This document shows positions 11,343 to 24,565 of a DNA stretch of 64,000 bases, one piece after another (position 1 is the first letter of the stretch; every line of letters starts with the position of its first letter). The stretch comes from Corythucha ciliata (Eukaryota; Arthropoda; Insecta; Hemiptera; Tingidae): assembly GCA_038030265.1 (NCBI GenBank), contig CM075940.1, positions 4,836,001 to 4,900,000 of the forward strand, in the 5' to 3' direction. The position numbers and the translations under genes are program-made. The notes under the pieces were generated by a model that made no database searches, had not been told where the DNA came from, and worked only from the letters and a program-made list of their open reading frames with translations.

Positions 11343-13402
11343 TTAGTGCTGCCGCGTTCCAGCTCTTCTATAATAATCGGTACCCTTCAAGGGTGGAAGG
11401 GCCTTGGTCCTCCGGACCTTGGTACATGGCCGGTTCGCCGATACACCGTAGCTCGGTGCTTCAACCGCATTAAGAGTTTTGAGGCTTGAAGCCTTACAGG
11501 ACGAACGTGGAATTTTCGTGGGTTGATCAACAGTTATCTCCTCGAACATCCTCGCTTTTTTGAGAACACTCCCGGCATTCTTGTCTCTAATTAATTGTAC
11601 AGACTCTCGTGGACGATTTTCAATGTTTTCCTTCGTGCTCGAAGCGAAAAATTCACGAGCGTTTCGCCATTCGCCGACGTCTTCAGGTTTTTTTGTAATT
11701 GACCCAGATTTCTTGATTGATCTAGATGAGTCCGATGTCCTCGAACGATGTGACAGAGAAGTGTCACTTCCCAACATTCCCAATAATTTATAATTTTCTA
11801 GGGAGTCTGAACGCGATGGTGTTGATGTCGATGCATCGGCGTTGGATTTCCGTCGAATCCTACCAATTTTCCGTGCACTCGGCGACCTAACGTGCCTTTC
11901 CGAGAGGACTCGCTCTACGCGACGATTCAAAGCAACCGACATCTCAAGAACTCTGTCGATTTTTCTGTCTCTGTTGAGGTGACTCTCCATGAGGAGCATG
12001 CGGTCTTGCATTGCTTCGAAGTCGTCTTTTCGAATTTGTACGAATTCCGAGTCGGACGTATCGGGCGATTCAACGCGGAAACTGACCGATCTTCTTACTC
12101 GAGCGCGGTTGGGCGTCGGAGTTCTGAATAAAAAATTCAATTTAGTTCAAAGTTTCAAAACTGTGAAGACAAAATGAACCTCGCAACACGCGCTTCTGAA
12201 GTTTCAGAGGTGAGTGACTCGACATTTTCTCGGAAACTAACGGTCCTTCTAGGACGATTACGCTGAGATGTATCAATCCTATAATTACGGCTTCGTGTTA
12301 GTCAGAGTTTCGATTATTCAACTGCAATACGAACCTCGCAACCATTGTGCGTGGAGTTAACAATGTCCTGGACGAAAATTGCACGTTAGCCTTCTCTTCA
12401 CTGGAACGAAAGTAAATCATCATCATCATTTTACTCCCAGAAATATTTCAAGTAGTACCTCTTGCAAACTTGGATAGACACATCATTTTTTGAGGCTCTA
12501 ACGATTTTCGGCGTTAAAAAGTGCCGAAAAGGGGTGTTCTTTTTATCGGTCTCATCCGAATTGGAAGTTCGTCTCACGATTCGACGCAAAGCACCAATGA
12601 CTCCTGTAAATTTCACCCAGAAATATTTTTAAAACAAGGTGAACGCCTCCAAAAAATAAGTTTTTACTTGTCAACGAACTACTTCTTGTTTTTGTTCGCT
12701 GAGAGGACTCAACGTCCGACTCCGAGGAAGCATCTAAGTGTTCCCTTAGGCTTTCCGGCATTTGCCCTATCGAATTAGCATTTTCAATCAAGAGCTAAAA
12801 TGGGAAAAATACATGAATGTAAATATCCAGGGAAAAGTATAAATTACTATAATTTTAGAAAACAAGCTAACTCGTGTGACTTTGACACGCCGTGCAAGGG
12901 TCCGGTTTCCTTCGTTTGACATCTTGCACTCTCCTTTCATGGGCATGATATTAGGGGAAAATATTATGGCGAGGTTTTCCACATCCATTCTATTTTTTTG
13001 TGAGTGCTCACTAATTCTCAAGAGAAACTAGATAAAAAGTACATAATTTAGTGGAAAGAAAAAACACAATATTAAGTGCTAATCGAAATATTACCCTCAT
13101 AAGATAAATCAATACATTCCGGTGAGCGGTCGGTAACAGGAGGCACGACAATAAGAGGGCGTCATTCTTTTTTTTTTTAAGCGTCACACATCTGAAGTAC
13201 AACGTAGAATGTGATAAATGACACTAAACGCTAAAACAAATGTCGCATCTGACAACAGAACGTACTTTAGGAATCCATCGTGGTAATTATACGGGATGAG
13301 CGGTTCTTTCAATTCCCGAAAGAAAATTTTCATGACTTCGGCCACTGTCACTATGTTCCAGTCGTCAGTGATTTTCAATCGATTTCCTCGCTCAAGGAGG
13401 GC
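11343..13402 (-). CDS. ARHGAP11A: ARHGAP11A-like RhoGAP, exons 3-10
   Basis: These are the last eight exons of a RhoGAP gene whose first two exons lie at 31,489-31,871: 13257-13402, 13095-13191, 12872-13027, 12668-12794, 12459-12603, 12335-12400, 12180-12278 and 11343-12123. Together with the 5' exons they form one frame of about 644 aa. Seen here are the second half of the RhoGAP fold (FFRELKEPLIP, then LLLSCLLLPTAHRNVLIYLM, then NRMDVENLAIIFSPNIM) followed by a basic Ser/Thr-rich tail with RR(T/S)VSFR motifs. These blocks match ARHGAP11A in the same order, including the LLIENANSIG segment after the fold. In vertebrates ARHGAP11A turns off RhoA and acts in cell-cycle-linked cytoskeletal control. 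The donor of exon 3 (CT|GTTGTC) is weak and was chosen by phase and homology. Human ARHGAP11A is about 1,000 aa, so the tail here is shorter. Confidence 0.82.
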
Positions 13403-15259
13403 CTGAAAATGAATTGAATGGAGTCATAAGAAAAATAATTCAATTCGATCTTGAAATCAGGAACTCAGCGCAGCGGCAGTACAAAAAAATAAAATATTAA
13501 CAGGGTCAATACATGAAACAATGACAACATTTTGAGCCATAACACACTCGCTAAAACTCAAAATAATCGAGGAGAAACTTGTCTCCAATTTTTAAAAAAA
13601 TGATTTAAAAATAACCAAATTGAATTTCGAAAAAATGGCCAGTTCATCGATGGGGAATTTAGATGTGGTCATTTTAAACCATCATAAGAGGAAATCATAC
13701 TAAAATCCAGGGAGGAGATAGATGTGGGGCAAAGAAAAGCTGCAACGCATTTCAAGCCGTATCAACTGCGCCGCTCAACAAATCTCATTCAAATTTTAGA
13801 GGTATCTTTTAGGGACCTAGATGACAATTTTGAGCGGACGATCATCAGTTATCAGGATCCAACTATTTTGACTTCGAGCACATTTGTTATAATATCTTCC
13901 ATATCGCACGACCAATCGTTTTCAAATTTTAGGGTGTACGTCTAGGGATCAAGACGAAACTTTTGAGACATCACTCATCCAGATCTGTCGAGAAAAATTA
14001 ACCATAGAATGGGCGACAAACACCATACTGAAAATCGACATTTAGGCCTTTTCGGGGTCCAGGAACACGTTCGAGTCAGCTAAAAAAAATTTTTTTTTAT
14101 TACCAAACTTCCTTCCCTACAGCCTTGTACACATCTACTGAAGCTGGTGTTCAAAATGGTTAAAAACATAAAATGTGAAGTTTCAGGTTTGTTCGTTGCT
14201 GTGGCTAGTTCCAAAAAATAATGATGACCCCCCATTCTGAAGCCAATGGAATTGCACATCAAGGAATATTTCGCGCATCTTTGAAGTATTTTAATTGTCC
14301 CCTCAATCACTAAATTGAGGAGAATTTTAACACGTGGCTTCCAGTCCTGACATTATCGAATAATTGTCCGGTTACATTTCTCTAGACAGAAATGCCATGA
14401 AAATTTCCTTCTTCGCTAATTATTGTCTGAATTCTTTGATTTTTTTCGAGGTTGTTATCCATGAGGGGCATTAAGGGCGGTTAAGTTGGACTATTTCTTG
14501 GTTATGGGAGGGTAGCGGTGGGCAGACGCGGATCCAGGCTTTCCTAAACGGCGGGGCCTTAAGTTCGTATCTGAGGCTAAAATGAAACTTGCTTGGTCAA
14601 GTAATCACATTCTTCTAGAACGTGATCTAGTTTCGGCCGAGTTATCAGTTTCGTGGGCAATAATCAATTTTCGAACCGAAAGAGTAGACTCTGAGGAGGA
14701 ATAGACAATTTTCTGATAGAATGTCAAAATTCACAGCAAGGGCGGATCTGGGACCTCTCTCAGGAAGCGGGGGAGAAACCCCTGTCTCTCCCACTGTACA
14801 CGCCCGCCATTTGCCCAACCACACCCCTCCCCTATGTTTAAAGGGATTGACCAGCTCCAGGGGGGGGGGTAATTCTGCTGCCTCCCCCTCCCTTCCTTAG
14901 ATCCACCTATGATTCACAGGTTTCAGGGCAACCAGAGAGTTTCTGCTGAGAAAAAGAATCAATGTGGTGGTTGATAGTCGATTTCTGAAGCTAAATCGGC
15001 GTTTACGGCAGAGTATTTTTGTGGTGAGGGAAAGGGGGTGAAACTTAAGATATTGTTGAAACTGACGTCGGGCAAAAAAAAAACCGCGAAGAAAAAATAC
15101 ATTAAGTCGCCAACCTCAGGGAAAAAATTCCTAGGGATGCCTGCACAAAAAAAAAAAGTCGTCCCGAGAGCCCTCCGAGTGGGGGAAAAGTCAGAAAGGG
15201 AACCACCCACCGGTCAACTCATTGAGCCACCCGGGCGGGTGGGAGTGGGCGGAAACCAC

Positions 15260-16540
15260 CCACCGACTATATAAGCAGAGCAGCGGAACCCGAGAAATCA
15301 CTTCAAGCCAAGAAGTCAAACGCGAAAAATCCCTGCAACCTTGACGAGATACTCAGCCTGCGAACGGACTAATTGACTAGGAAACAACACGACACTCCAG
15401 TGGCTTCAACTACTGGGAACTCCAGGACCCACGACGATCCGGAAGTACAACAGCGACAATGCAGTCTTTCCGAAGCGAAGGATTGCTCGCCAAAAACCAC
15501 GCCGTTTGAGAAAACGTCCAGTGGTCAATCGAGACGACTCTTGACCGCTCGTGACGTCACACCCTACCAAGGCACCGACGGGCAAAGCCTGTTGGGAACC
15601 TTTCCGGCCCCTCAGTGATTCGATCCTGACTGGTTGGTACAAGGCTGACCCTAACCGAGGCCTCTTGCCCCCCGTTTTTTTTTTTCTTTTTCTCTCGACC
15701 AGTGGAGCGGGAAACCTTACGGGAACCTTCCAAGCTCTACTCCGTTGAGACGACTCCGGACGCTTGTTGAAGGGAAACCCTATTGTGGACCAGGGGGATG
15801 ATTCTGTAACTCGCAAAATTTACGTGTCGTAACAGGGAAGGAGGGGGAGAGGTTGTACCCCGTTGCCTTGGTTTTTCCACGCATTTGTCAAGAATTTATT
15901 ATTTTTTCTTCGAGACCACACATTCTCGCGTGAAAATTCCGCAGTTTAATTCACTAGGTATCGTAAAAACCATGGCAACGAGGTACCTACCCTCGCCCTT
16001 CTTCCATTTTACGACACGTAAATTTTGCATGTTACAGAAACACCCCCCTGACCACCGATAGGCATTCTTTCCAGACCGTTGAGACGACTCCGGTCAAAAT
16101 TTCTTCTCATTCCCTCAGCCTCGGTGGAACTCGATAGATATTACGGGGCTTAGCGACACTTGTGTCTGCCCCAGAATTCATCGAGCAACACCGATCCTTT
16201 CCCTGTCCTTTCCGAACCCGGCGAAGAAGACGACACCGGACTGGACGGAGCCGATCAAGGACCGGTCAACGCCATCGGTCAACTCCGATCACTACGGACA
16301 GCACCAAGCGACGCTAACCGACCGCAAACGACAAGACCAGCGGACAACGCAGCGACACCACGACCAGAGGATCCGGAACAGCGCGAAGGGACGCTAACAG
16401 ACCGCCAGTCGCGAACGTCACGCACCGGAAACCGTCAAAGAAGACAATTATTATTTTTTTACCGACACAGATTGTAAATCAGTTGTATTATGTTGAGAAT
16501 ATATTGGGGCCTGTTACCCAAAGCAAACAACGTGTGGCGA
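15260..16540 (+). mobile_element. GC-rich promoter-bearing block, possible LTR remnant
   Basis: The block is clearly more GC-rich than its surroundings. It opens with a TATA box (CTATATAAGCAGAG at about 15,269). Near 16,533 it contains TGGCGACC, the start of primer-binding sites in several LTR retrotransposon groups. GTTGAGACGACTCCGG appears twice (about 15,744 and 16,078). No gag or pol frame follows, and the LTR ends could not be fixed. It may instead be a decayed gene promoter or a GC-rich repeat. Confidence 0.3.
15804..16037. repeat. 234-bp foldback element (MITE-like)
   Basis: The termini are inverted copies: CTGTAACTCGCAAAATTTAC at the left and its inverse ending GTTACAG at the right. 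The match runs about 45 bp inward, and a second inner pair (CCCGTTGCCTTGGTTTTT against AAAACCATGGCAACG) extends the fold. A weaker inverted match continues into the flanks (CAGGGGG against CCCCCTG). It lies inside the GC-rich block. Confidence 0.65.
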
Positions 16541-18490
16541 CCATTTATTTCTTGCATCTTCAACCCTCATCTTCGGGTCGTCCGAACGACCCTCCACTAA
16601 GCCACACACCGCGTCAAAACATTGAAGTAAAATTAAGGATTTACTCACGAGGGACCCAAAAAAATCCGTGGCAATCAGCACCCTCCTTCCCACAATAATT
16701 TACTGGTAGGTATTTTCAATGCGTCCACGCAGGATTTCGAGACTATTCTTACTCGATTTACAGACAGTACAGAGTATTTTAGTCACCCCTCCACCACAAC
16801 AAACATTTTTGGAATCGAAATTAATTTGTTATCATGGGTTTCAGTTGAAAACTGCCCCTCTCTTGGCGCTGAAGGTCAGTAACTGAGGCTAAATCACCCC
16901 TTTTGGGTTAGGGGCTATTAAAAGGGACTTGTAGCGTCCCCTTCATAATTAATTAATTTAATTATGAAGGAAAAACTTGATTTTGATCAGTTGCGCTTAC
17001 TTGCTAAAAAAAATAATTCTTTTGTGTTCCTTTCTACATGTAATTCGTAACGTTTAACAAACAGGACCCACGACTAGAACCGCGCAAAAATGTCCCTGGC
17101 CATCGAAGTTGGCTCCAGAAATCGCGAATTTCCGGTCTCTCTGACGTGAGAGCTTTTTTCCTTCAATTTACCGCCAATTAGCGTTTTTCTCTATTTCAGC
17201 AGCGAATAAGCGATGGTAGGGCATCTTTCGATATTTCACATCTTCAGAGGGATAAAAATCCTCGAAGAGGGGGAATATCTCAATGCTCGTCCCTCATTAT
17301 TCCGCAAGGAATCACTTCGCATCTAGAGACCAAAGTCATTTACCACAGTAGTTTTGTGTGCGCAATTTTTTACCTAATTCGAGGGGAATATCAACCAATC
17401 TTCATAAAAAGGTATGAAGCATGAAATTATACAACATAAATATGGTACTCCACGCCATGATGCCACTAATTAATGAAATCTCACTAAATTTAGTTGAAAA
17501 TCCATTAATTTTCACGCTCGAAAAGAATCTCTTTCAAAGATTGAAAAACGCACTTCGCACCCAAAACCTTTATTCCTTTGCGCTATTGCCAAATCTATTA
17601 TCATTCAACGCACTTTAAAAAACTTTCGCTTTTTAATTTCCACAGAAAAGAAAAACAAATTAATAATAATTCTCAGTAATTTTCGCGTTGATATAACATT
17701 CGCTCAAATCGTGCTGCGTACTAAGTGGACTCAGAACTATGGAAAAAACTGAACAACTGCAAGCTATTCAAGTTTCTATGAAAGAAACTTTATTTCAACG
17801 CCTTCTAGGGTTTTACGATCTAACAAGGGGAGTCCGGCGCCGTTTTTTTTTGTTTGTTTGTTTGTTTGTTTTTTTTTTTGTTTTGTTTTATACATCGAAA
17901 AATATTAGACACGTGTCCCTTCGAACTTGCTAATGGGCCCTATAGGCCCCCCCCCCAAAACCCAAAGCCCAAAAAAGTCGGAGATTATTGTGAGAAACTC
18001 GAAAAACGAAAACGGACACCGCTTTTAATTCCCGTCTCAATGACCCTCGAAAATGGACAAAAATTCGCCTCAAATCCTCATTTTGGGCGAAAAAAAAATT
18101 AATATATTGATAATGAAAATTCCTATCGACTTGAAATTTTTTGTGTGGTTTCATCTTAAAAAGAATTACTCTCAATAAATTGTTCGTGCATTTTCAAGCA
18201 TTTTTACCGCGTAAAAAAAAAATCTGTTTCTGCGATAGCATTTCAAAAATGCTGTGCAGAAGTGAGATACAGACATGGACTAGGGCCCATTTGAAGCTAA
18301 TTTCATTGCTTCCGAGGAAAAATAGTTGTTAGGAAGGGTGAATAACAATTCAACCAGTAAAAATATATTTTCCAACAAAAATTCACGCTTTGAACAAAAT
18401 CCACAGGGGTCCCCTGGGACTAAAGAGTGCGATTTTGCGAAATACTTTCTACGCTAATGAAAAATGTTCGAGAGCCGTTTAGTTTTGTGA

Positions 18491-18607
18491 AGCGCCAATT
18501 CCAGAGTAGGGCTCCCTCCATGGTCGATAACGTTTTCCCCAATATTTTGGCAAACTGGAGAAAATGTGGCCGATTATGGGGGGGAGCCCTACTCTAGAAT
18601 TGGTGCT
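18491..18607. repeat. 117-bp foldback hairpin upstream of the F-box gene
   Basis: The arms of 26 bp are almost perfect inverted copies: AGCGCCAATTCCAGAGTAGG at the left against CCTACTCTAGAATTGGTGCT at the right. It ends about 150 bp before the F-box start codon. It looks like a small MITE-type insertion; a regulatory hairpin is possible but unsupported. Confidence 0.6.
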
Positions 18608-18759
18608 ACACAAAAAGGATGTCACCCAGTATTTTTCTCAACCTTGTCACATGAAAACTTCTGAGAAATGGCGCCTATTAGGATACTGACCGGTTTATTT
18701 TAAACGATTATTTCCGAACGTGTTGAGCAGTCAATTCTGACTGATTTTGTTTTTAAGAT

Positions 18760-20897
18760 ATGGGTGAACGATTTGACGTGCAGAACGTCAACCTCGACGT
18801 TCGACCAACTGGTGAGGATGTGGGTGAAAGAATCAAAGACGGCACCAAGTTTGCAGCTCAAGAGATCACGTACCTAATGATGCCATAGCTATACTGCTAA
18901 TTCGTTATTTTGAAGATGCTAGCTCACGTTTTGCGTTTTGTAGGACGGCAAAGGTGATCGAGGAAGAAAATTACGAGACCGATACAGAAGTTGACACGGA
19001 GGCTGAATCGACCACGTCTATTCTCGACTTTGATTCCCTTTCAATCGTATTTTCGTATTTGGACATTAGGGATCGCATGGCAGTTGGGGCTGGTAAGTCT
19101 ACCATCTAGACTCTGTTGCCCCATCGCTAATAAGGTTAGCTGTGCAGTGTGCCGTCGATGGAGACTCACCGTGTGTGAAGCGATCTGGAATCGCGTCAAA
19201 CGATTGGATTTGTCGCAGAACTCGTTCAGAAGATTTAAAATCCCCGTATTCATCAGACTCTGCCCGAATGTTACTGAAATCGTCGTGCATTTCATAAAAG
19301 ACGATGGCATTAGTGCAGCGATAGGTAGTTACAACTTTTTTAGGCACATTTCTATGTTAATAATTTTTATGCACGATTCCTGCGGTGGAAAGAGTGTTGG
19401 AACCGCCCACTTCAAAGTTTATTGGTGCCATAGATTCTTCCCCCGAAATTTACGTGATTGTTATTTAGCTGAGTCATGCCCTCGATTGGAACGACTGACC
19501 GTTATTCATCTTGACTGCTCGTCACAAGAATGTAATCTTGAAGACTTATCCAGGATACCTCTTCAATGTCCTCATTTGAAAGCATTTCACTTTGAAGGTT
19601 GAATTTCGTTGATTAATTTTGAAATTGTGAAATATTTGCCATCCCCCTTTTGATTCCCATATGGTTTCAGCACAGCATGGTGCATCTTTCATAAATCAGT
19701 TTGTCAAAAATGTTCAAGAACTGGAAGAGATCACAATTAAAGGGAGAATCACAGAAAAAACCAATTGGTTGGGTTCGTTATCGAAGCCATTGAAATCTCT
19801 TCATCTTACCGAGGATAAAGTTCTCGGTAGACATGTTATCAAAGTAAGTCAAAATACTTTTCATTTTTCATCGCCTCTCAATTTTGACTGAAGTTAGCCT
19901 AACAAGCTCTTATATCCAACAGTATGTTAAAAAACATGGTGATCACCTGACGAGCCTAACACTGGCGCCCTCAGAAAGATCTCTTTCAAATAGACAGGTC
20001 AAAAAGATTTTGTCAAGGACACCTAATTTGACACAACTTAATTTAACAGCCATACATTTTGAATATGCTGCCGAAAACGACTTTTCTCACGAAATCGCCC
20101 AGTTGAAAGATCTCACGCGCTTGAGCCTTGCATCCGACGTTGTTGATTACGGTGTTTTCTTCGATAACGTGGTCAAGGGTTGTTCTAAACTGAGTCATTT
20201 GGATCTTTCCGGTACGTTGTCCAGCGTGATTGTTATAAGAAAATTGGCGAAGGAAATTAGAACTATAGAAATTACAGGTTGTAAAGACCTCGATTTAGGT
20301 AATTTCGAGTTCGAGATTGCCGTTCCCAGTCTTGTCGATCTGGAAAACTTAGTTTCATTGAATCTGTCACGACTGATGTGTATATCTGAAGTGCTTCCAA
20401 GATTAACTGCCTGCGTCATGCGTTTGAAAGAACTGATTTTAGTCGAGACACACATAAAGGACGAAGACGTTTTCACGTAATGACTTAAATAGTTGTTTCT
20501 GTATCTATAGTCACCATTATTTCTTCGGTTTCTCTATGGATTTTTCGTTTAGGATCATGATGCATGGCGCTGCGTTGGAGTATTTGGACGTCTCTGAAAA
20601 CGACTATTTGACGAATGCATCAGTGGACTTCGCGTGCGACATTATTATGAACAATCCTTCAAGGCCAAAACTAGTCATCAGAGCTTTTTGTAAGTCCAAA
20701 TAATTAGCGCTGGCCCTGAACAATGGCGAGGCGTGGACTACAAGTTTCTAGTGTGAAAGGGGTCTCATATATGATTCATTTGCGCGGCTTAATTCCTACA
20801 TAATTTCTGTTTAGCGTGTGGGCTCATGATGAGCAACAGAAGTGCTGATGCAGATGTCGCTGACAGAATTCACTTTGACCTGGGAGACACAGCTTGA
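18760..20897 (+). CDS. F-box protein with leucine-rich repeats
   Basis: Seven exons join in phase to about 551 aa: 18760-18869, 18944-19092, 19148-19597, 19671-19843, 19923-20476, 20553-20689, 20815-20897. Residues about 63-105 form an F-box (LDFDSLSIVFSYLDIRDRMA, then VCRRWRLTVCEAIWNRV). It is followed by leucine-rich repeats such as LTSLTLAPS, LTQLNLTAIHF, LTRLSLAS, LSHLDLSG and LVSLNLSR. F-box/LRR proteins recruit substrates to SCF (Skp1-cullin) ubiquitin ligases through the LRRs. An acidic stretch (EEENYETDTEVDTEAE) precedes the F-box. The gene lies wholly inside an intron of the ARHGAP11A-like gene on the opposite strand. The ATG is two bases after a pyrimidine-rich AAG acceptor. I cannot assign it to a named FBXL family. 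Confidence 0.8.
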
Positions 20898-21109
20898 CGA
20901 TTCCGAAGATGATCTTGTAACCGTTGATGATTGAACATTTTATTTGGATTTATTTCTTGTATTTTCGCAAACGGCCAATCTTGGCCAACGATGTAAAGTT
21001 GAAGTGTATAGACGTAAAGTGTTTACTACCTCGGTTTAAGGGGGTTCGCGGCGAAGCTCGATAAAACACCTTGACCTTTGATGGCGCTCGCGATCGCCGG
21101 GTTTTGAGT

Positions 21110-21940
21110 GGACTGTAGTGCTTCAAACTTATACTCTGGCTGGTTCGTAAAAAGAAAAATTTTAAATTAAATAATTATAATATAATAAAATGCATCCAAT
21201 ATGAAATGAAAAACCGAATAATCCATTTATTAAAAAATATGATCTCGTGGCTGAAATGCCCGCAGCCACTAGTGGCAAAACATTGTGACTCCTCCAAAGA
21301 ATGTACTTACTACTTTTGTTTAAACAAAGCAAAAGGTTTCTCATATTTTTCTTGGTCCTACCACTTTGGCATCGACGTGTGTCTCAAGGTTTAATGACGA
21401 TACGGATTCAAAAGAGCGCTGGGTTTCTTGTGGGCACACCGCAGAAATCACTCCGTGAAAAGACTTCCTCAGCTTTACCGTTGCTCATTACTCATCAGCG
21501 ATGCTTTGCACTCTTCGCCCGCTGTTTGTGAAGACCTTGATGACTCTGGCAGAACAACAAAGCAAGAGTTCGCCCCGCTTTAAGGCTTGTAAGTTGCAAC
21601 AGAGTACCTCTCAAAAGTGACGAAATTAAGCCATTATGATTGTTACAGGTGTTGTCCTCCGGCTGAGAACGCTCGACATTTTATTAACAGCTCCTCTAGT
21701 GCTTCAAATTTAGACTCTGGCAGACCAATAAAACAAGAGTTTGCCCCGCTTTAAGGCTTGTAAGTTGCAATAAAGTACCTCTCAAAAGTGACGAAATTAA
21801 GCCATTTAGACTGTTATAGGTGTTGTCTTCTGGCTAAGAAGGCTCGACGTTTTATCACAGCTACTCTATTGCTACAAATTTAGACTCTGGCTGACCACCT
21901 CACCTCTCAAAAGTGACGAAATTAAGCCATTTTACCCACC
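21110..21940. repeat. tandem repeat of about 170 bp, 2.5-3 copies
   Basis: Copies begin near 21,545, 21,715 and 21,885 with an ACTCTGGCNGACCA-type motif and share AGAGTTYGCCCCGCTTTAAGG, ACCTCTCAAAAGTGACGAAA and AAGGCTCGACGTTTTAT-like segments. The third copy is truncated internally. A related ACTCTGGCTGG start occurs at about 21,131. No protein sense is seen. Confidence 0.65.
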
Positions 21941-22811
21941 ATTGGTAATATAGGGTGACTGGTGCTTGAGTGAACAAAATGAGAGGGGTAATTGTACACC
22001 CAAAATGCAACAAAAAATGTTCTAAGACCTAGAGTCCGATTTCTATTCCTAGTCGAGATAATCGATTTTTTCACGTTTTTCAGCACAACGCGGGTTTTCG
22101 CAACAAAAACAGTTGTAACTTGGGAAATAAGCGACCTAGGTTAAATCCGACGACACCACTGAAAAGAGCACACTTTTTTCTGTGGGATCAAGGACGTTTT
22201 GTCTGGGGATAGTGAAAGATTCTTGGAGTAAACTGGGAAAATATCAAGATATTTTCAAAATTGCCCATTTTTGACAACTATTCAAAGTAGGACTAAATAG
22301 CAGCGTTGCATTCAGCGCCTGGCAAATTCATCTAAAACTGGATGAAGTAACGTAGTTTCATACTTCATGCTCAGTTTACTCTTGTCCTTCGCAATTTTTT
22401 TTTAGAAAAATCCATTGTTATACTAAAAAATGAGGCAATTAAGCCCATTTTGAGTGCCTACTAGAATATACGAGAGCCCTCCAAAAAACTTTTTTTCAGC
22501 TTGATTCACTTTTATTCACTTATTCTGTGCTAATCTATGACAAAAAACAAATAAAAGTGTAATATGTTTTTCAGCGACGCGTCAAACAAAAAACCCCGGC
22601 AGGATCGGTTATGAAAATAGAAAACAAATCAAATCATTCCTGCCTCCTAAATAAAAAAAATTTCGCTCCGGCAGCTGGCGGTCGGAAAGAGTGCATTTCA
22701 TTTTGTATACGGATACCCTAAGCCGTCCTAGAAGTAGTAATGTTGAGACCATGATTTTTTTCGTTTGTTTGACCCTCCCTCGTACTGTTTGCTGCCGGGT
22801 TTGTTTAAGCT

Positions 22812-24530
22812 GAACTTAATGGGAATCAAAGGCTATTTCAAAATGGAATCATCATACCGAATATAATGCTCTGGAATCAACTGGTGATTTGTTGTGATTG
22901 TTTTACCATTTCAACCACTATTTTCCCCCCTCCACCTTGACCGATTTGGCCCAAATGCAATACCGACCGGGGCCTTATGACTACTGATTTTTGTGCCAAA
23001 GCGCGTTCCGCTAAATTAATTTCTACGAGAGTTATCGTGCTAACAAGGCCTCACACTTTCTTCCACCCCGGGGACATCGCCCCCTCCCCCTCGACTTTTT
23101 CAAAAAATTAAAATTGGAATCAAAGCCTACTTTAACATGGAGTATACGTACTGAATATGATGCTTCTAGAATCAACTGGTGACTTGTAGTGATTTTTTGA
23201 TCATTTCAAGCCGTATTTTCCCCCCCACCTCCTTCACCGATTTGGCCCAAATGCAATACCGACCGGTGTCTTATGACTACTGATTTTTTTAGATAAAGGG
23301 TGTTCCGCTAAATTAATTTCTACGAGACTTATCGTGCTAACAAGACCACACTCTTACTTCCACCCCGGGGGTACCACCCCCTCCCCGTCGACTTTTTCAA
23401 AAAATTAAAATGGGAATCAAAGGCTAGTCTAACATGGAGTATACGTACCGAATATGATGCTTCTAGAATCAACTGGTGATTTTTAGTGATTTTTTTACCA
23501 TTTCAACCCCTATTTTCCCCCCTCCACCTTGACCGATTTGGCCCAAATGCAATACCGACCGGGATCTTATGACTACTGATTTTTTAGATAAAGCGCGTTC
23601 TGCTAAATTAATTTCTACGAGAGTTATCGTGCTAACAAGACCACACACTTACTTCCACCCCGGGGGCACCACCCCCTCCCCGTCGACTTTTTCAAAAAAT
23701 TAAAATGGGAATCAAAGGCTAGTCTAACATGGAGTATACGTACCGAATATGATGCTTCTAGAATCAACTGGTGATTTTTAGTGATTTTTTTACCATTTCA
23801 ACCCCTATTTTCCCCCCTCCACCTTGACCGATTTGGCCCAAATGCAATACCGACCGGGATCTTATGACTACTGATTTTTTAGATAAAGCGCGTTCTGCTA
23901 AATTAATTTCTACGAGAGTTATCGTGCTAACAAGACCACACACTTACTTCCACCCCGGGGGCACCACCCCCTCCCCCTTGACTTTTTCAAAAAATGAAAA
24001 TGGGAATCAAAGGCTAGTCTAACATGGAGTATACGTACCGAATATGATGCTTCTAGAATCAACTGGTGATTTTTAGTGATTTTTTGACGACTTCAAGCCC
24101 GATTCCCCCCCCCCTCCACCTTGACCGATTTGGCCCAAATGCAATACCGACCGGGATCTTATGACTACTGATTTTTTAGATAAAGCGCGTTCTGCTAAAT
24201 TAATTTCTACGAGAGTTATCGTGCTAACAAGACCACACACTTACTTCCACCCCGGGGGCACCACCCCCTCCCCCTTGACTTTTTCAAAAAATGAAAATGG
24301 GAATCAAAGGCTAGTCTAACATGGAGTATACGTACCGAATATGATGCTTCTAGAATCAACTGGTGATTTTTAGTGATTTTTTGACGACTTCAAGCCCGAT
24401 TCCCCCCCCCCTCCACCTTGACCGATTTGGCCCAAATGCAATACCGACCGGGATCTTATGACTACTGATTTTTTAGATAAAGCGCGTTCTGCTAAATTAA
24501 TTTCTTCGAGAGTTATCGTGCTAACAAGAA
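22812..24530. repeat. tandem array of six 296-bp units
   Basis: The landmark CTGGTGAYTT recurs at 22,881, 23,176, 23,473, 23,768, 24,063 and 24,360, a spacing of 295-297 bp. Each unit also carries AATGCAATACCGACCG, AATTAATTTCTACGAGA and CACCCCGGGG. Copies 3-6 are nearly identical while copies 1-2 are diverged, as expected for recent amplification at one end. The units are non-coding. Confidence 0.9.
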
Positions 24531-24537
24531 AACGGCC

Positions 24538-24565
24538 ATTATATATATATATATATATATATATA
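24538..24565. repeat. AT dinucleotide microsatellite
   Basis: About 13 uninterrupted AT units directly follow the 296-bp array. The related inverted unit near 59,920-60,420 also has a TA tract at this point, and there a foldback element has inserted into it. Confidence 0.9.

Noticed and set aside
15038..15830. Basic and Ser/Thr-rich frames in the GC-rich block.
   Set aside because: Frames in GC-rich DNA are often open by chance; no gag or other domain could be recognised.
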